Shown in pieces: positions 31,720-42,599 of a stretch of 64,000 nucleotides of DNA. The DNA lies in contig JAADJZ010000007.1 of assembly GCA_011032825.1 (NCBI GenBank), forward strand, positions 1,178,001 to 1,242,000, in the 5' to 3' direction. Position numbers and translations under genes: made by a program. The stretch comes from Massariosphaeria phaeospora. Lineage: Eukaryota; Ascomycota; Dothideomycetes; Pleosporales. Each line of letters starts with the position of its first letter. Position 1 is the first letter of the stretch. The notes beneath the pieces were generated by a model, which was given only the letters and a program-made list of their open reading frames with translations, was not told the origin of the DNA and did not search any database.

Positions 31720-32792
31720 ATGGCCACGCAACAAGACGAGGGCGGCGTGCTCTTTGCCATCGCCCATGAACTGCAACAGTTCCGTCTATTGGAGTTACCC
31801 CCCGAAATTGTTGAGCTGATAGACGCCCCGAATCCCCCTCTGTATGCATGCTGTCCAGCTACTTCCACGGTACCGTGAATACGGCCCTAACCTTCTTCAG
31901 GCTCTCCATCAAGTCACAACCTGCCTCGCCTGCCGCTACCGGAGACACTGCATATGCAGTTCTTTGTACGCCCGACAAGTCCTTCCAGCTGCGCCAGGTG
32001 CAGACGTCCAATTCCGTCTTCATCACCCAATCCGCGCTCGACGCCCATGGCAACGAGATACCAGTACCTGTCGTGCGCGCAATTGCCTCTTGCACCGCGA
32101 CACTCGAACTGCATCTATTTACCGGCTCTTCTCTTACCTATCTGAATCATGCTTTGCCGATATACGATATTATTGATGGGGAGGTGGACGCAGCAGGCAA
32201 CGGCAAGAGCAAGGCTGAAACTTTCTCACATATACCATTGTCAGAAGGGCAGTGCGAGGTTGGATGGAAGGAATTGGTAGCGTTCGAGTTCATGGGAAGC
32301 TCGTATCGGCCGAGTCCAAATACCCTTTCCCAGGTCTGGAAATCGGTCAATTCCGCTGCTTTGGCTGAAGGCTACAAGCTTGACAGTCAGTTCTTTACCG
32401 ACGATATTCTGAAAGCTTTAGATCAAGAAGGATATCCAGGAGATCTTATTATTGCAATGTTCCGGCATTTGGCTAGCGATGACCAGGACACAAGCGGCCC
32501 ATGGTCATGCCTCGATCAGACCAAGACGGCCGCATTCGTTGGGCAGACATTGCTCGCAGCAAAACGCAGGGATGCAGACTACCTGACAGCGGATTTTCTT
32601 GATACTTGGAAAGACCATCTGCCCGAGAAATGGCGCAGGGCTGCAGAACTGAAGACCATCGACGGGGCTTTCATTCTTCCATCTTCGACAACGATACGCG
32701 CGAAGTTCGGGGTAGCGGACAGCTCAACCCCGAAAGCAGACTCTGTATCTCGCAAATGGCATGAAAAGTTTGGCAAAACACGGAAGCGTTGA
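31720..32792 (+). CDS. DCC1: sister chromatid cohesion protein Dcc1
   Basis: Two exons, 31720-31841 and 31901-32792, give 337 residues. The joined N-terminus (FAIAHELQQFRLLELPPEIVELI, then LSIKSQPASPAATGDTAYAVLCTPDKSFQLRQVQTSNS) is typical of Dcc1. The C-terminal part with winged-helix character ends FLDTWKDHLPEKW...LFILPSS-like sequence and a basic tail. Dcc1 with Ctf8 and Ctf18 forms the alternative clamp loader that acts on PCNA at replication forks and supports cohesion. The frame is open further upstream, but family alignment and a good ACC-ATGG context favour the ATG at 31720. The 59-nt intron has a GTATGC donor and CTAAC branch point. Confidence 0.9.
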
Positions 32793-32862
32793 TTATTTCT
32801 GCGAAGGTGTTGAAACGACAAATCTAGGGTATTCGTGACGGCAACAAAGACAAGGCCTAGCC

Positions 32863-33525
32863 TCACATGGGCATTCTTCTCAGCTCTTCTAGTGTCCAAT
32901 ATTTCCGCATGTTCTCGGCTCCCAGCTGATCCACCTCGTCGTCCAAATGTTGCCAGAGAACTTCACCAAACGTATCCAGAACATCCTTCATCTCGCTCAT
33001 CCTCAGCTCCCGTTCACCGCTCTTACACTCGTTCACATAGAGCTCTAGCTTGTCTAACCCCTCGTGGATCTGCTTATGCTGGGTAAGCAACTCCAACTCT
33101 TTCTTGAACGCGGGCATTTTCTTCGCTAGCACAGGAAAAATGTGGCGCTCCTCGATCGTGTGGTGCATCGTAAGTCCATGGATCATTTGCTCGCATACTG
33201 CGAGGAACTGTCGGATGGACATGCCCTGGGGACGCTTTTGAGATTCGCATGCTGTCATGAGCATCGTCCATGTTTCCCGGAAATGATTGTGGAAGTGGTT
33301 CATGTGTTCTGCCATACGATTGTACTGGCGGAATTCGGACGGTGTAAGCTTCGGGAGTGGTTTCTGTTCTGGTTCCTGTTCTGGCAAGTTTTCGGAGGCT
33401 TTGACTGGGGCTTGAGCTGCTGGGTCCGTCGTGTCTGCCATCGGTGCGGTTCGATATGTCTTCCTAGCTGGAGTGGCGCTGAAAAGACGAGGTCGAAATG
33501 ACGTCAAAAGGCGCCAAAGCTGCAT
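32863..33525 (-). CDS. hemerythrin-domain protein with likely mitochondrial presequence
   Basis: A single exon of 220 residues from the ATG at 33525. The frame runs 87 codons further upstream, but those codons look like untranslated leader, while MQLWRLLTSFRPRLFSATPARKTYRT reads as a classic mitochondrial targeting peptide rich in Arg, Ser and Thr without acidic residues. The hemerythrin/HHE four-helix bundle follows, with candidate iron ligands H77/H79/H81, H122-x3-E126, H150-x3-H154 and H193-x4 ending in an acidic pair. Such proteins bind a di-iron site and have been linked to oxygen, NO or iron handling. The substrate cannot be read. It ends 70 bp from the DCC1 stop, so the two converge. 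Confidence 0.85.
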   Translation of the reverse strand: MQLWRLLTSFRPRLFSATPARKTYRTAPMADTTDPAAQAPVKASENLPEQEPEQKPLPKLTPSEFRQYNRMAEHMNHFHNHFRETWTMLMTACESQKRPQGMSIRQFLAVCEQMIHGLTMHHTIEERHIFPVLAKKMPAFKKELELLTQHKQIHEGLDKLELYVNECKSGERELRMSEMKDVLDTFGEVLWQHLDDEVDQLGAENMRKYWTLEELRRMPM

Positions 33526-35917
33526 ATCAAAGTGATGCTTCAAAGACGAAAAAAGGTATTCTAGGCCTTTTATCTTATGATATATAAAAAACTTCCAGAA
33601 CGGGAACGCGAGGCGTACGCCCTTTTGGCCACTCAGCGTCCGGTTTACTTTGATTAGCAAGCCGGGAGCTTGTACATCCGGTCCGATTTGCGCTAGAGAA
33701 CGGTCACGTGGCGCTTTCGGTCCCGACCGACTTCCGAGGTTCACGGGTCTTCTCACTCCTGTGCTCCTATCCTTGGCTGGATGCATTATTTCATATCGTC
33801 TCGGTCCGAAGATATCATACCTCCGGTCATAGTCAAGGGTTATTATCGCTTTGCGCTTTTCTATTTCTTATCAATAGTGCGTGTGGGAGGTACCTAGCGA
33901 CGGGAGGCTGCTCATCCGTGCTCACTAACGCATTCTACCAGTCATTTCTCACCCGACTCCATACCTAACCACGTCAAACGCTCTAAACTTCACGCTCTCC
34001 CCAAGGGAGTGGATTGACGAGTATGATAGCCTGTCCCTATCACCGACCTCATCACCGAGCTTGCGGCTCTACTTCCGAAATGACAAGATTTCAGGTTTGG
34101 GACTGTAGAGAGATTTTGACCAGAGCAGTTTTGTGAGGACCATGTGTCGAAATTCGTTCGCTTGATGCTTTGCTCTACAATAGTCTTGACCAATCCGGGC
34201 GCTCAGCGAACTTGTTCTTGATGAAGCTGGTGAGGAGTATTGGTTCCATTCCGTCATTTCTTCAAACCTCCGATATCTATCTATCATACCTGTCTGCTAT
34301 CTGCTATTTGCTTTTTCCAGTCCAGACATACTCTTGCAGCACTACTGATATATTGTAACAGCGTTGCTGACACTTCAATATGTTCCCGTCATCCAGCGTA
34401 TCGGCTCTTCGATTATGGACGTCCTGCAACACGAACACCTAGTTAATCACCAAAATCAAGGGTCATGCGGAATATACAAGTATGTTGTAGTCTCGTAGCT
34501 TCTGTATGATTTTTGTTCTTGCATCTCTTCAGTAGAGGAAAAGATTAACGCTAGAGAGCAAATGGAGATAAGCCCACCTCAAGGTTTTTTTTTTCTACCC
34601 CAACTCGAATACAGGAGCAAAAAGAAACAGCTGGCCTTCTCACGGCGACCAATACCATTACGGCGCCACTCCCCGACCATCACTTTCTCAGGTAATGATA
34701 GAAGATTCTTTGGACATTTAAAATTTATACTACGAGTAAAATGAGGTGTCAATAGGAAGTACGTAAGAAACACTGAGTATCAAGCTATGGTAGTGGACAG
34801 GGTAGATGAACCTAGTCGAAACTTCGTTGATGTGGTCAGTGCGTTTGTGACTCTCTACTACGCCGCTCGTGCTAAACAATGGGCAGGTCAACTCTCGTAA
34901 CATGTTAGGCTACCAGACGCGCTATGGGATCTTCAACTACATCTAATCCACCAGCTTGATTAGTCAAGCCTCGATGAGATTATTCGGACCCCAAATACTT
35001 CTTTCGCTGTGTGGCCAGACAACTCGAGACTGGACTTACAGAAGGCGATACTATTCCTCTGCTTCAAGATCTACTTGCTTCCTGGCTAAGAATAGGAGTC
35101 GGTGCATTCTGGAGCTGCATCCAAGCGGGAAGCTGGAGGATGTAAAAGTAGTAGCTATTGTGCTACAAGTTCCTCCGCCCCTCCCACAGTCATGAAATCC
35201 TCCTACCACGCCTCAGTCACACATACCTCACTTAATTTTGCCTCATCAGGCCGCTCGAAGCTATTCCTGCTTATTCTGAACATCACACTCGAGCCTGACT
35301 ACGAAGGACCCTCGCAAGACGCTCAGAAGCTCAGCTATCGAAATTGTGACGCTTCACCCATGGTATTGGGCAAGTGATTTCAGAACGAACACCAACACGC
35401 GTTAGGCTCTATGGAATTGTGTAAAGCTATGCTGATTGATATTGACAAGGAGCTCAAGAGAGTGTGACACAGAGGCAGGAAGGGCACATTGAGGCTGCGT
35501 ATCGAAGACGAAGGATGCAGTCAGTGGCTTAGCATACCAATACGGCACAGTAAGTAAACACACAACATACTGGGTGGAGACCTATCGTTGTCCGGGTTGC
35601 ACATATCAACCTACTTCCATTCAGATTGACGAGACGCAGCGTTCCAATCGACAGATGAGCTCGGTCTTTCACAGCCTTCACCGCCACGATTGTAATACGA
35701 ATATGCGCGTTCTGGCCTAAACACGCACAATTTGAAACAGGCACTGCACTGCGCCTGGCGTTAAATGCGGCGTAGGTGGCACAACCATGGTACTGGGAGT
35801 ATCTTTACATTCGGGCGGAAAACACTCTCATCTATTCAATCGACCATCTCTTCCGTAATTTCAGCGTCTCTTGTATAATCGATTCAATAGGGGAACTCAA
35901 AACCTCCACCTACGCCC
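33526..35917. other. 2.4 kb gene-poor gap
   Basis: This is the longest stretch without a supported gene. Open frames of 60-90 codons at 34956-35377 look faintly protein-like (for example one with DLLASWL and GVGAFWSCIQ) but are broken by stops and match nothing I know. A short poly-T lies near 34583-34593. It could be an old, decayed gene or element. No terminal repeats were found. Confidence 0.45.
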
Positions 35918-37905
35918 ATGGCCAACATCTCGATTAGCGGCCTTCCAGCCCCGGTCGTTTTCTCGCCTGGGGGATGGTATAGCAATGACGGGAACTGGTC
36001 AAGCTTCAATATATCGATAGGAGCTCGTGAGCAGCACTTCAGTGTCTTCCCAGACATGTTCACTTCCGAATTAAGAGTTCCCAGTAAAGATGGATGTTCT
36101 TTGGACGACGACCCTTCTGATTGTGGTGTATTACGTGGAGCCTGGGACTCCAACATGGGATTCGACAGGACAACATCCCCGGGCTACTACGAAATCGGCT
36201 ACTTAGCAACCGAGTTTGCGGCTGAAATGGGAGGACAAGAGGTTGCAATGTATGGTGCAGAATCGGTTACCTTTTATGTCGACACCGAGTTCGTCATCAT
36301 TACGAATCAGCACCTCGTTTCCGAGATCTCTGATAAAACGCCTTTTGTTGGGCTTCTTGGGCTAACCCCAGAGGGAATCCTCATAAAAGATGGTGGATAC
36401 TGGCCTTCAACGATGGAGACTTTAAGGGCGATGAATGAGACGCCAAGTCTCTCATATGGCTATACAGCTGGTGCTTCCTACAGTAAGTCATTCGCCTGCT
36501 CAAAAGCTACGTGACTAATTATGGAACAGAATTTACAAGTCCTGAGGGGAGTCTCATAATGGGCGGTTACGATGCGTCAAAGTTCCAGGGCTCTAGTGAC
36601 GATGTCTCGTTCCCATTTTCCGCGAGTGGAAAAAATAACATCACCGTGGGAATTCAGAACATCATCTCACAGCATGGTGTCGGAGAGCAAAATACACTTC
36701 TAAACACCCCTATCATGGCCAGGATCGACTCAAGTCTGCCTCATCTTTGGCTTCCACGATACGTCTGCGACAAATTCGAATCGGTCTTCGGACTGACATA
36801 CGATGACGACTCTGACCTTTATTGGATCAACGACACCATGCACGATCAACACCTTACACAAAACCCATCTGTGAATTTCACGCTTGGCAACGAGGCCAGT
36901 AAAACCTCCACAATCTCATTTCCTTACTCCGCGTTCGACATGAAAGCCCAGTGGCCCATCACCGGCGGCGAAAACATCGACATGAAGACCTACTTCCCAA
37001 TCCGCCGCGGCAAAGACGACAACGATCCCACATACACATACATTCTCGGGCGCACATTCCTCCAGGAGGCCTACATAATCGTAGACTATGAGGCGGGCAA
37101 CTTCTCCGTCCACCAGGCCCTGTACCCAACCCCCAAACCTCCCGAGGACATCGTAACAATACTGCCGGCCGAACTTCGCAACCTCCCGAAAGCAGAGTCA
37201 ACTCCAGACACGAAAAATGACCCAAATTTCGAACCCACGTCAACCAATACGCCATCCGGCAAAGGAAAGCGCCGCAAGTTCGCAGGCGGCAGCATTGCCG
37301 GCATAGTAATTGGTCTGCTCGCCGCAGTCGCCATCCTGCTAGCACTCCTCTGGATTCTCCGCCGCCGCAAAGACAACGCCAAACTGCACGAGCAGAAACA
37401 AGCCCTCACCGCACCCGATCCCACTCTTGATCCCTACGCCGCCGCCGCTGCCGCCGCTGCCGCCAGCACAACGCCCAAACCGGCAGCCTACTCCGACGAC
37501 AACGGACCCCCAACCCAATATTACGGTCCCGCTCCAACACCGCAACCCCCGTACGCCGATCTCGACAACGGCACCGCAGTAGTGAAAGCCGCACACATCG
37601 TGCGCGACTCGGTCAATCCGCCGCCGTTGTACTCGCCTTACACGCCGGTGACTGTGGTTGGGTCTGGCCAAGAGGAGCGACACGAGATGATGCCGCAGGA
37701 TCCTGCCGAGATGGATGGGTTGGCGCGAGGCGTGCTGCCGCTGGTGGTGACCGGACAGGAGAGCCATGGGGGTTTCCAGGGGCCCGTGGAGGTGGCGGGG
37801 TTGAGTGGACAGGCGGCCTTCGCAGGGCCTGTGGAGGTCGCCGGGTCGGGCGGACAGCATGAGATGGATGGGAATGCGGCGTGGAGGTCTGGGTCGGGGA
37901 GGTAG
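35918..37905 (+). CDS. membrane-anchored pepsin-like protein with altered active-site triads
   Basis: Two exons, 35918-36482 and 36530-37905, give 646 residues. The first 400 residues have the two-lobe aspartic protease pattern (SFNISIG near the start, GLLGLTPEG, SLIMGGYD, the second lobe with ARIDSSLPHLWLP, then TYILGRTFLQEAYIIVDYE). In each lobe the catalytic D-T/S-G is changed: D46-M-F-T in the first and D255-S-S-L in the second. One Asp is kept but the Gly is lost, so activity is doubtful. A Lys/Arg stretch precedes a membrane segment (about 443-465, GIVIGLLAAVAILLALLWIL), then an Ala/Pro-rich cytosolic tail with PPLY (553-556). Several N-glycosylation sites lie in the outer part. No signal peptide is visible at this start, so an upstream exon may be missing. 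Confidence 0.75.
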
Positions 37906-38381
37906 AGGACGGGACGCTGGCGCTGGCGTAGCTAGGCGCGACAAGGTTTTATTTGCGGTGAGGTACGTGGTTTTGATATCCAATATCCAATACCTGCATT
38001 AGCCTAATCGGAGTAAGTACTGTGACTATATTTTATGGAGTTTGCTGGGGTTGGTACGATATCGGTGATTAGTAGAAGCCAGTGGTACACAGACTGTGGA
38101 ATTGCGGCTCTGTTATTGAGTCAGGGGTGATAGTATTGTAGAATGGAGTAGACTTTTGAAGTATCAGTATTAGTAGTAGATGTCTGTGATTGAGTCTGTG
38201 TCTGCGAAGTAATAAGCGTTGACAAGATTCGTTTCTGATGCGCACTCTAGATGTGATTGTACCCCTTTTACCTCTACAAGTCCTGCTTGGCCATTACCTA
38301 GTATGCTAGGTACGATAGGGCCATTCAACCATTGCTGAAACCACCTCTACCGTCAAGAGGACTGCCTCCCCGCCGCCCCAT
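37906..38381. other. 3' flanks of converging genes
   Basis: AT-rich, no gene seen. Confidence 0.5.
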
Positions 38382-39629
38382 CTACAACCTCTCCGCAACC
38401 TTGACCGGCAAACTCTTATACGCCCTCCTCCCCAACTCCGGATCATACCACTGCCCCAGCCCATCACTCCTCTGCACCTGCCTCTGGAACTCGTCCATGG
38501 TACTACACCAAATGCTCCCAAACGCCTGCGCCACATTTTCCTTGGCCCACGCGTACTTTTTCTTGCGCCTGCCGCGCTGGACCACATGCTTCCACCGCCT
38601 GTCCTTTTCGCTACGCCCCGCGCCCAGATTCTGCCACACGCAGATGCGCAGCGAGTGCTGCGCGAGGGCCGTCACGCTGCACTGCGTCGGGCAGTACACG
38701 CAGGAGTAGTGGCGGGCATCGCGGCGCGCGTCCATGCCGTCTGTGCGGGCCTGGCGCAGCGCGTCGGCGCACGTCGTGTGGGCGCAGAGCGACAGGTCGA
38801 AGGTGGCGAGGAAGTCGGCGAGCGGCATGTCGTGCGTCGACATGTTGCGGATGAACATGGTGGGCTGGGCACTGAAGGTGAAGACGGCGTGCAGCAGGAC
38901 CCGGTCGAGCACGATCTTGGGCTGGAACGCGTGGTGCACGAGCAGGTTGGAGGTCGCGGATATGGCGTATGTGCGCTGGCCCTGGCACCGCAGCGAGTTG
39001 AGGCAGACGCCGTAGGGCGCGCCCAGGTGGTGGCGGTCCATGATGGCCTTGAGGAGGGGGAAGTCGACGATGTAGAGCGCTTCTGTGGAAGGCCCTATAC
39101 GCAAGTGCTTGCCCCCACTCCGGTGCTCAGAGTTGAATATGGCATTCAGAATTGGGATCTGCTTGAAGGAACGCTCCGGTATCTCCTTTGGCGCTTGTTT
39201 GGTGCGTGGGTGGTAGGACACACAAGGCCTACAGAGCCACCATGTCTCACTTGCATAGTCGCGCTGCACGAAGTCGAGAAACTCGGCGTGTTGGAACCAG
39301 CTCGCGCCTCCTGCTTTGCTCCATTGCTTCCACACAGCGGACCCTAGGGTGGACGCTAGAGATCGACAACTCAACGCAAGGCTGGCTTTTTCTAGGGGCG
39401 CAAGATAGGCCGCAATGGAGAAGATGATTTCTGCAGGCAAAGACTGGATTGATGTTGTTGAGCTGGCCGGATTGTTGTTGTGGTTATGGTTCTCGTCCGA
39501 AGGCTGCGGCCCAGATCTATTTATATCCGGACTATCACCGTGTTGCGATGGCCGCGGTGGACACCAGTGTTTGTGGTACGCACAGCTGTAGTGTGAACGA
39601 CAAGGGAGCTCTATCGCAGATAGAGGCAT
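38382..39629 (-). CDS. F-box protein with paired CxxC motifs
   Basis: A single exon of 415 residues. An Asn/His-rich N-terminus is followed by an F-box (about residues 60-100, SLPAEIIFSIAAYLAPLEKASLALSCRSL), which recruits the SCF ubiquitin ligase through Skp1. The rest has W-LCRPCVSYHPRTK (near residue 132) and YSCVYCPTQCS (near 315), two CxxC pairs that could together hold zinc. A C-terminal LGAGRSEKDRRW and a basic RRKKK run follow. The F-box protein at 60181 has both CxxC motifs with the same neighbours. The substrate is unknown. The N-terminal 20 residues with several Cys are not typical, and the true start could be a downstream codon. Confidence 0.75.
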   Translation of the reverse strand: MPLSAIELPCRSHYSCAYHKHWCPPRPSQHGDSPDINRSGPQPSDENHNHNNNPASSTTSIQSLPAEIIFSIAAYLAPLEKASLALSCRSLASTLGSAVWKQWSKAGGASWFQHAEFLDFVQRDYASETWWLCRPCVSYHPRTKQAPKEIPERSFKQIPILNAIFNSEHRSGGKHLRIGPSTEALYIVDFPLLKAIMDRHHLGAPYGVCLNSLRCQGQRTYAISATSNLLVHHAFQPKIVLDRVLLHAVFTFSAQPTMFIRNMSTHDMPLADFLATFDLSLCAHTTCADALRQARTDGMDARRDARHYSCVYCPTQCSVTALAQHSLRICVWQNLGAGRSEKDRRWKHVVQRGRRKKKYAWAKENVAQAFGSIWCSTMDEFQRQVQRSDGLGQWYDPELGRRAYKSLPVKVAERL

Positions 39630-40350
39630 CTTGAAGGGTTGATGTCCAAGGAGACGTTATCAGCCTCCTTAATTCTGGCTGCAGCGTCCTGCTGGGAAGT
39701 CACATGCACGCCAGTTGATTGGTGCAGACGTTGCTTTTTCATGGTAGCGAGCGCCATGCAGGAGTGCAGCACGACAATCCAACCATCTTTTCTCCGACGT
39801 AAATTGAAGCGAATTCCGGAAAGGTTCCGAAATCGAAATCGATAGTCCCCAGTCAGCCAAAGGCATTTCGAGTACCAACCATTGCAAACTCTCAACTTAT
39901 GGATTGCTAATGATGACAGCGGATGAGCGGGATCAGAACGCTTCTTCAACACTGTGAATTCATCTTTTGCCCGGACCCTACCGCGACGATGGGGTGCGGG
40001 ATTGTTTGTGACATTCTGCCACTGCTAATTTTATATGAACTTGCGAGGAGTGAGGCCGCGACGATACTTCCAGATGCTTTCGCTTTTGTTCTTTGAAAGA
40101 ACTGACACCCACAGCGTATGATATATGCTGACGTGGATAATGTAGATCGAATTGGTCGTAGGTTTTTCGGAAAAATCTTGGGCCCGAGTAGAAACTAAAA
40201 CGCGCTCTGTACAGGCTTGTTTAAGTCCCTTAAGTATAGTTTAGACGTCAGTTCGCTGGCGTGAAACTTGATTCGATGCCTAGAGTGCTAGATACCGAGC
40301 ATGAACACTTCAAGTACCAGATTATAAGGATAGAGCATGGATGGCTCCGT
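39630..40350. other. intergenic region
   Basis: Between two minus-strand genes. Holds the upstream region of the F-box gene. No coding sequence or repeat apparent. Confidence 0.45.
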
Positions 40351-41034
40351 CTAAAAGAAGTCGAATTGATTCCACCACAAGTATCCAGAAACAGCCAGGA
40401 TGCTGGCACCAGCGTACGGCAGACTCATCTCGACCACAGCCCATATCCACAGGGTTCCCACGGGCGGGGCCGCTTTCATGACGTAGAAATAGCCGTTCTT
40501 GTTGCCGGAATAGACCATGTAGCAGCCAGCCACAACGGAACCAACCAGAAAGACGAGGTTTCTCAAAATAGGAAAGCGGTTCGAAAAGTCGACGTGCGTA
40601 AGGTAGACGAGAAGCCCGAAGATCGGGACGGCAGTGCCGACACGTCTGAAAATCTCAGGCCAAACGACATCTTCCCGGTATTGGCTGTAGACGATCACGT
40701 CGAGAGTCACATGCAGCGCTGCCATGGAGACGGCATACAAGACAGCATCCGCCACAGGGCCTAGCGGTTCCTCGTCGTTGAACGGCCGCTCGCCGGCCGG
40801 TGTATTGTTGCCGCCCAGACTCCATCGCACCGGCTTTCCCTTGTTCAACTCGCGCTGCCTGTCTTCGGCCAGCTCAAACAGCGTCTTGCCTTTCGGGCCG
40901 GAGCGGTCGGGGTGCTTCAGGAGGAGGTCGATGCCCTGTTCGTCGATCTGGGTGCTGGGCTGGAAGTCGGTGCCGGAGCTTTGCGCGTTCTGTTTGCTGG
41001 CGGCGCGCCGCTCCTTGCGATTGCCGGCGGCCAT
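40351..41034 (-). CDS. conserved fungal multi-pass membrane protein of unknown function
   Basis: A single exon of 227 residues. It starts MAAGNRKERRAASKQ, a basic leader, then a charged segment (GKTLFELAEDRQRELNKG) and four hydrophobic segments between about residue 95 and 220. The loops contain YSQYREDVVWPEIFRR and a C-terminal WWNQFDFF. The layout fits a fungal family of small, probably ER-resident proteins annotated only as a domain of unknown function (I believe DUF7719, not certain). The protein has no signal peptide and no catalytic motif. It is divergent from GPI12 with 245 bp between starts, which may hint at co-regulation with ER work. Confidence 0.7.
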   Translation of the reverse strand: MAAGNRKERRAASKQNAQSSGTDFQPSTQIDEQGIDLLLKHPDRSGPKGKTLFELAEDRQRELNKGKPVRWSLGGNNTPAGERPFNDEEPLGPVADAVLYAVSMAALHVTLDVIVYSQYREDVVWPEIFRRVGTAVPIFGLLVYLTHVDFSNRFPILRNLVFLVGSVVAGCYMVYSGNKNGYFYVMKAAPPVGTLWIWAVVEMSLPYAGASILAVSGYLWWNQFDFF

Positions 41035-41279
41035 GGCGCAGTTCGATGTGGTGTCGTGATGTGTTTCGCCAGGATAGATGTAAGTTCTTGGTGGAGAGAA
41101 TAGGTGAAGTGGTGCGGTGCGGCTCTGCGGAATAGATCAATAGATAGATGAAGGTCGAGGTCCCGCCCAAGCTCCCGACGGAGCTCCACATCGCCGCCGC
41201 CACCCATGGCTACGGCACGACGACTGCAGGCCGTGCGAGGAGTGCCCTCATCCGACTTCCACTGCACCGCACCAGCACC
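41035..41279. promoter_or_regulatory. 245-bp bidirectional promoter region, membrane protein / GPI12
   Basis: Two start codons face apart across 245 bp, so control elements are probably shared. No specific site assigned. Confidence 0.45.
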
Positions 41280-42177
41280 ATGAATTGGGTCGTGTGGGCC
41301 TCTGTGCCTGTCCTCGTCGCCGTCCTCTGGCTGTACACGTCGCAGCTCACGCGCTCCTTCCCGACGCTGCAGGGGAAGCGCATCCTGCTCCTCATCGCCC
41401 ACCCCGATGACGAAGCCATGTTCTTTGCGCCGACCTTGCTGGCACTGACGCGTGCCGAGCTGCGCAATCACGTCAAGATCCTGTGTCTGAGCAGCGGTGC
41501 GCCCAACCCCCCAAGCACTCGTGTGCCACGCCAACTAACTCTGCGAAATTGCAGGCGACGCCGATGGGCTGGGAGAAACCAGGAAGAAAGAGCTCGTGAA
41601 AAGCGGGCTGCAGCTCGGCCTGCGCTCCGCCGACGATGTGCACATCGTTGAAGACAAGAACTTCCCAGACTCGATGGCGGTGACATGGCACCCGCGCCTG
41701 ATCTCGAACCTGCTCACCGCCGTCTTCGCTCCCAACATGGCCGCTCTATCTTCGAAGGAAGCGCCGCAGACGACCATTGACGCCATCATCACCTTCGACG
41801 CCGACGGCATCTCGTCGCATCCGAACCACAAGTCGCTGTACACGGGCGCGCACGCGTTCCTCAAGGCGCTCATGCACCGGCACAGCGGGTGGGAGTGTCC
41901 AATCAAGCTCTACACGCTCACGACCACCAGCATATTCCGCAAGTACATCGGCATACTGGACGCACCTGCTACAATAGTGGGCGCAATGACGCGCAGGAAG
42001 GAGCTCGGCAGCTTTCCGGCGCCGCTGATGTTCGTAACTTCACCGGTCGGTTACAGGACTGCCCAGAAAGCCATGACCACGGCGCACGAGAGCCAGATGC
42101 GCTGGTTCCGCTGGGGCTGGATCTCGCTGTCGCGCTACATGGTGCTCAACGATCTGAGAAAGGAGAAGACGCTGTAA
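41280..42177 (+). CDS. GPI12: GlcNAc-phosphatidylinositol de-N-acetylase (PIG-L/Gpi12)
   Basis: Two exons, 41280-41496 and 41555-42177, give 279 residues. An N-terminal membrane anchor (WASVPVLVAVLWLY) precedes the LmbE/PIG-L domain. Its metal-binding motif A-H41-P-D-D-E-A is intact, and the second motif S-S-H161-P-N-H164-K lies after FDADG. Both belong to the deacetylase active site. The enzyme carries out the second step of GPI-anchor synthesis on the cytosolic face of the ER, removing acetate from GlcNAc-PI. The frame is open upstream of the chosen ATG, but the membrane anchor right after MNWVVW is the family pattern. The intron has a CTAAC branch point. Confidence 0.92.
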
Positions 42178-42599
42178 CGCCCAAGCCCACTAAGATGCCG
42201 CTAGCCCCGTCCGCGCGGCTCTGTAGTCTGACATTTGTAGTGTGCGCCGCCGCAACCACCGCCGTCGTGGATTCTGCTGTGCTCGAGTAAGAAGACGCAA
42301 ATTATATTGAGTACCACCCACTGCAGCTCGAAAGAGGAAGGACCGCCGATGCAGCTGATTAGCCTGACCGTCCAGCAGTCATGGCGGGCCGAGCTGAAGG
42401 CAGGGCAGGCGTGACACTAACACACGCGCTCTCCATAAACACTGTGACTCCGCAGCAACTTCTGGCTTCGAGCTCCCAATATCGTGCTGTCCCGTTTCTC
42501 GCCTCTAGCGCGCCATTTCAACTTGAAGACTACTCTCCAGGTACCTGACGAAACTGCTTGTCTGCTCAATCCTGCGGCAGTAAGCTCCAGCTCTCCGTG
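42178..42599. other. intergenic region
   Basis: 3' flank of GPI12 and promoter of the F-box-like gene; no coding sequence seen. Confidence 0.45.

Noticed and set aside
33526..33786. Extended start for the hemerythrin gene
   Set aside because: The extra 87 codons look like leader sequence, while the internal ATG opens a targeting peptide.
38586..39347. 253-codon plus-strand frame opposite the F-box gene
   Set aside because: Arg/Val/Gly-rich antisense shadow without features.
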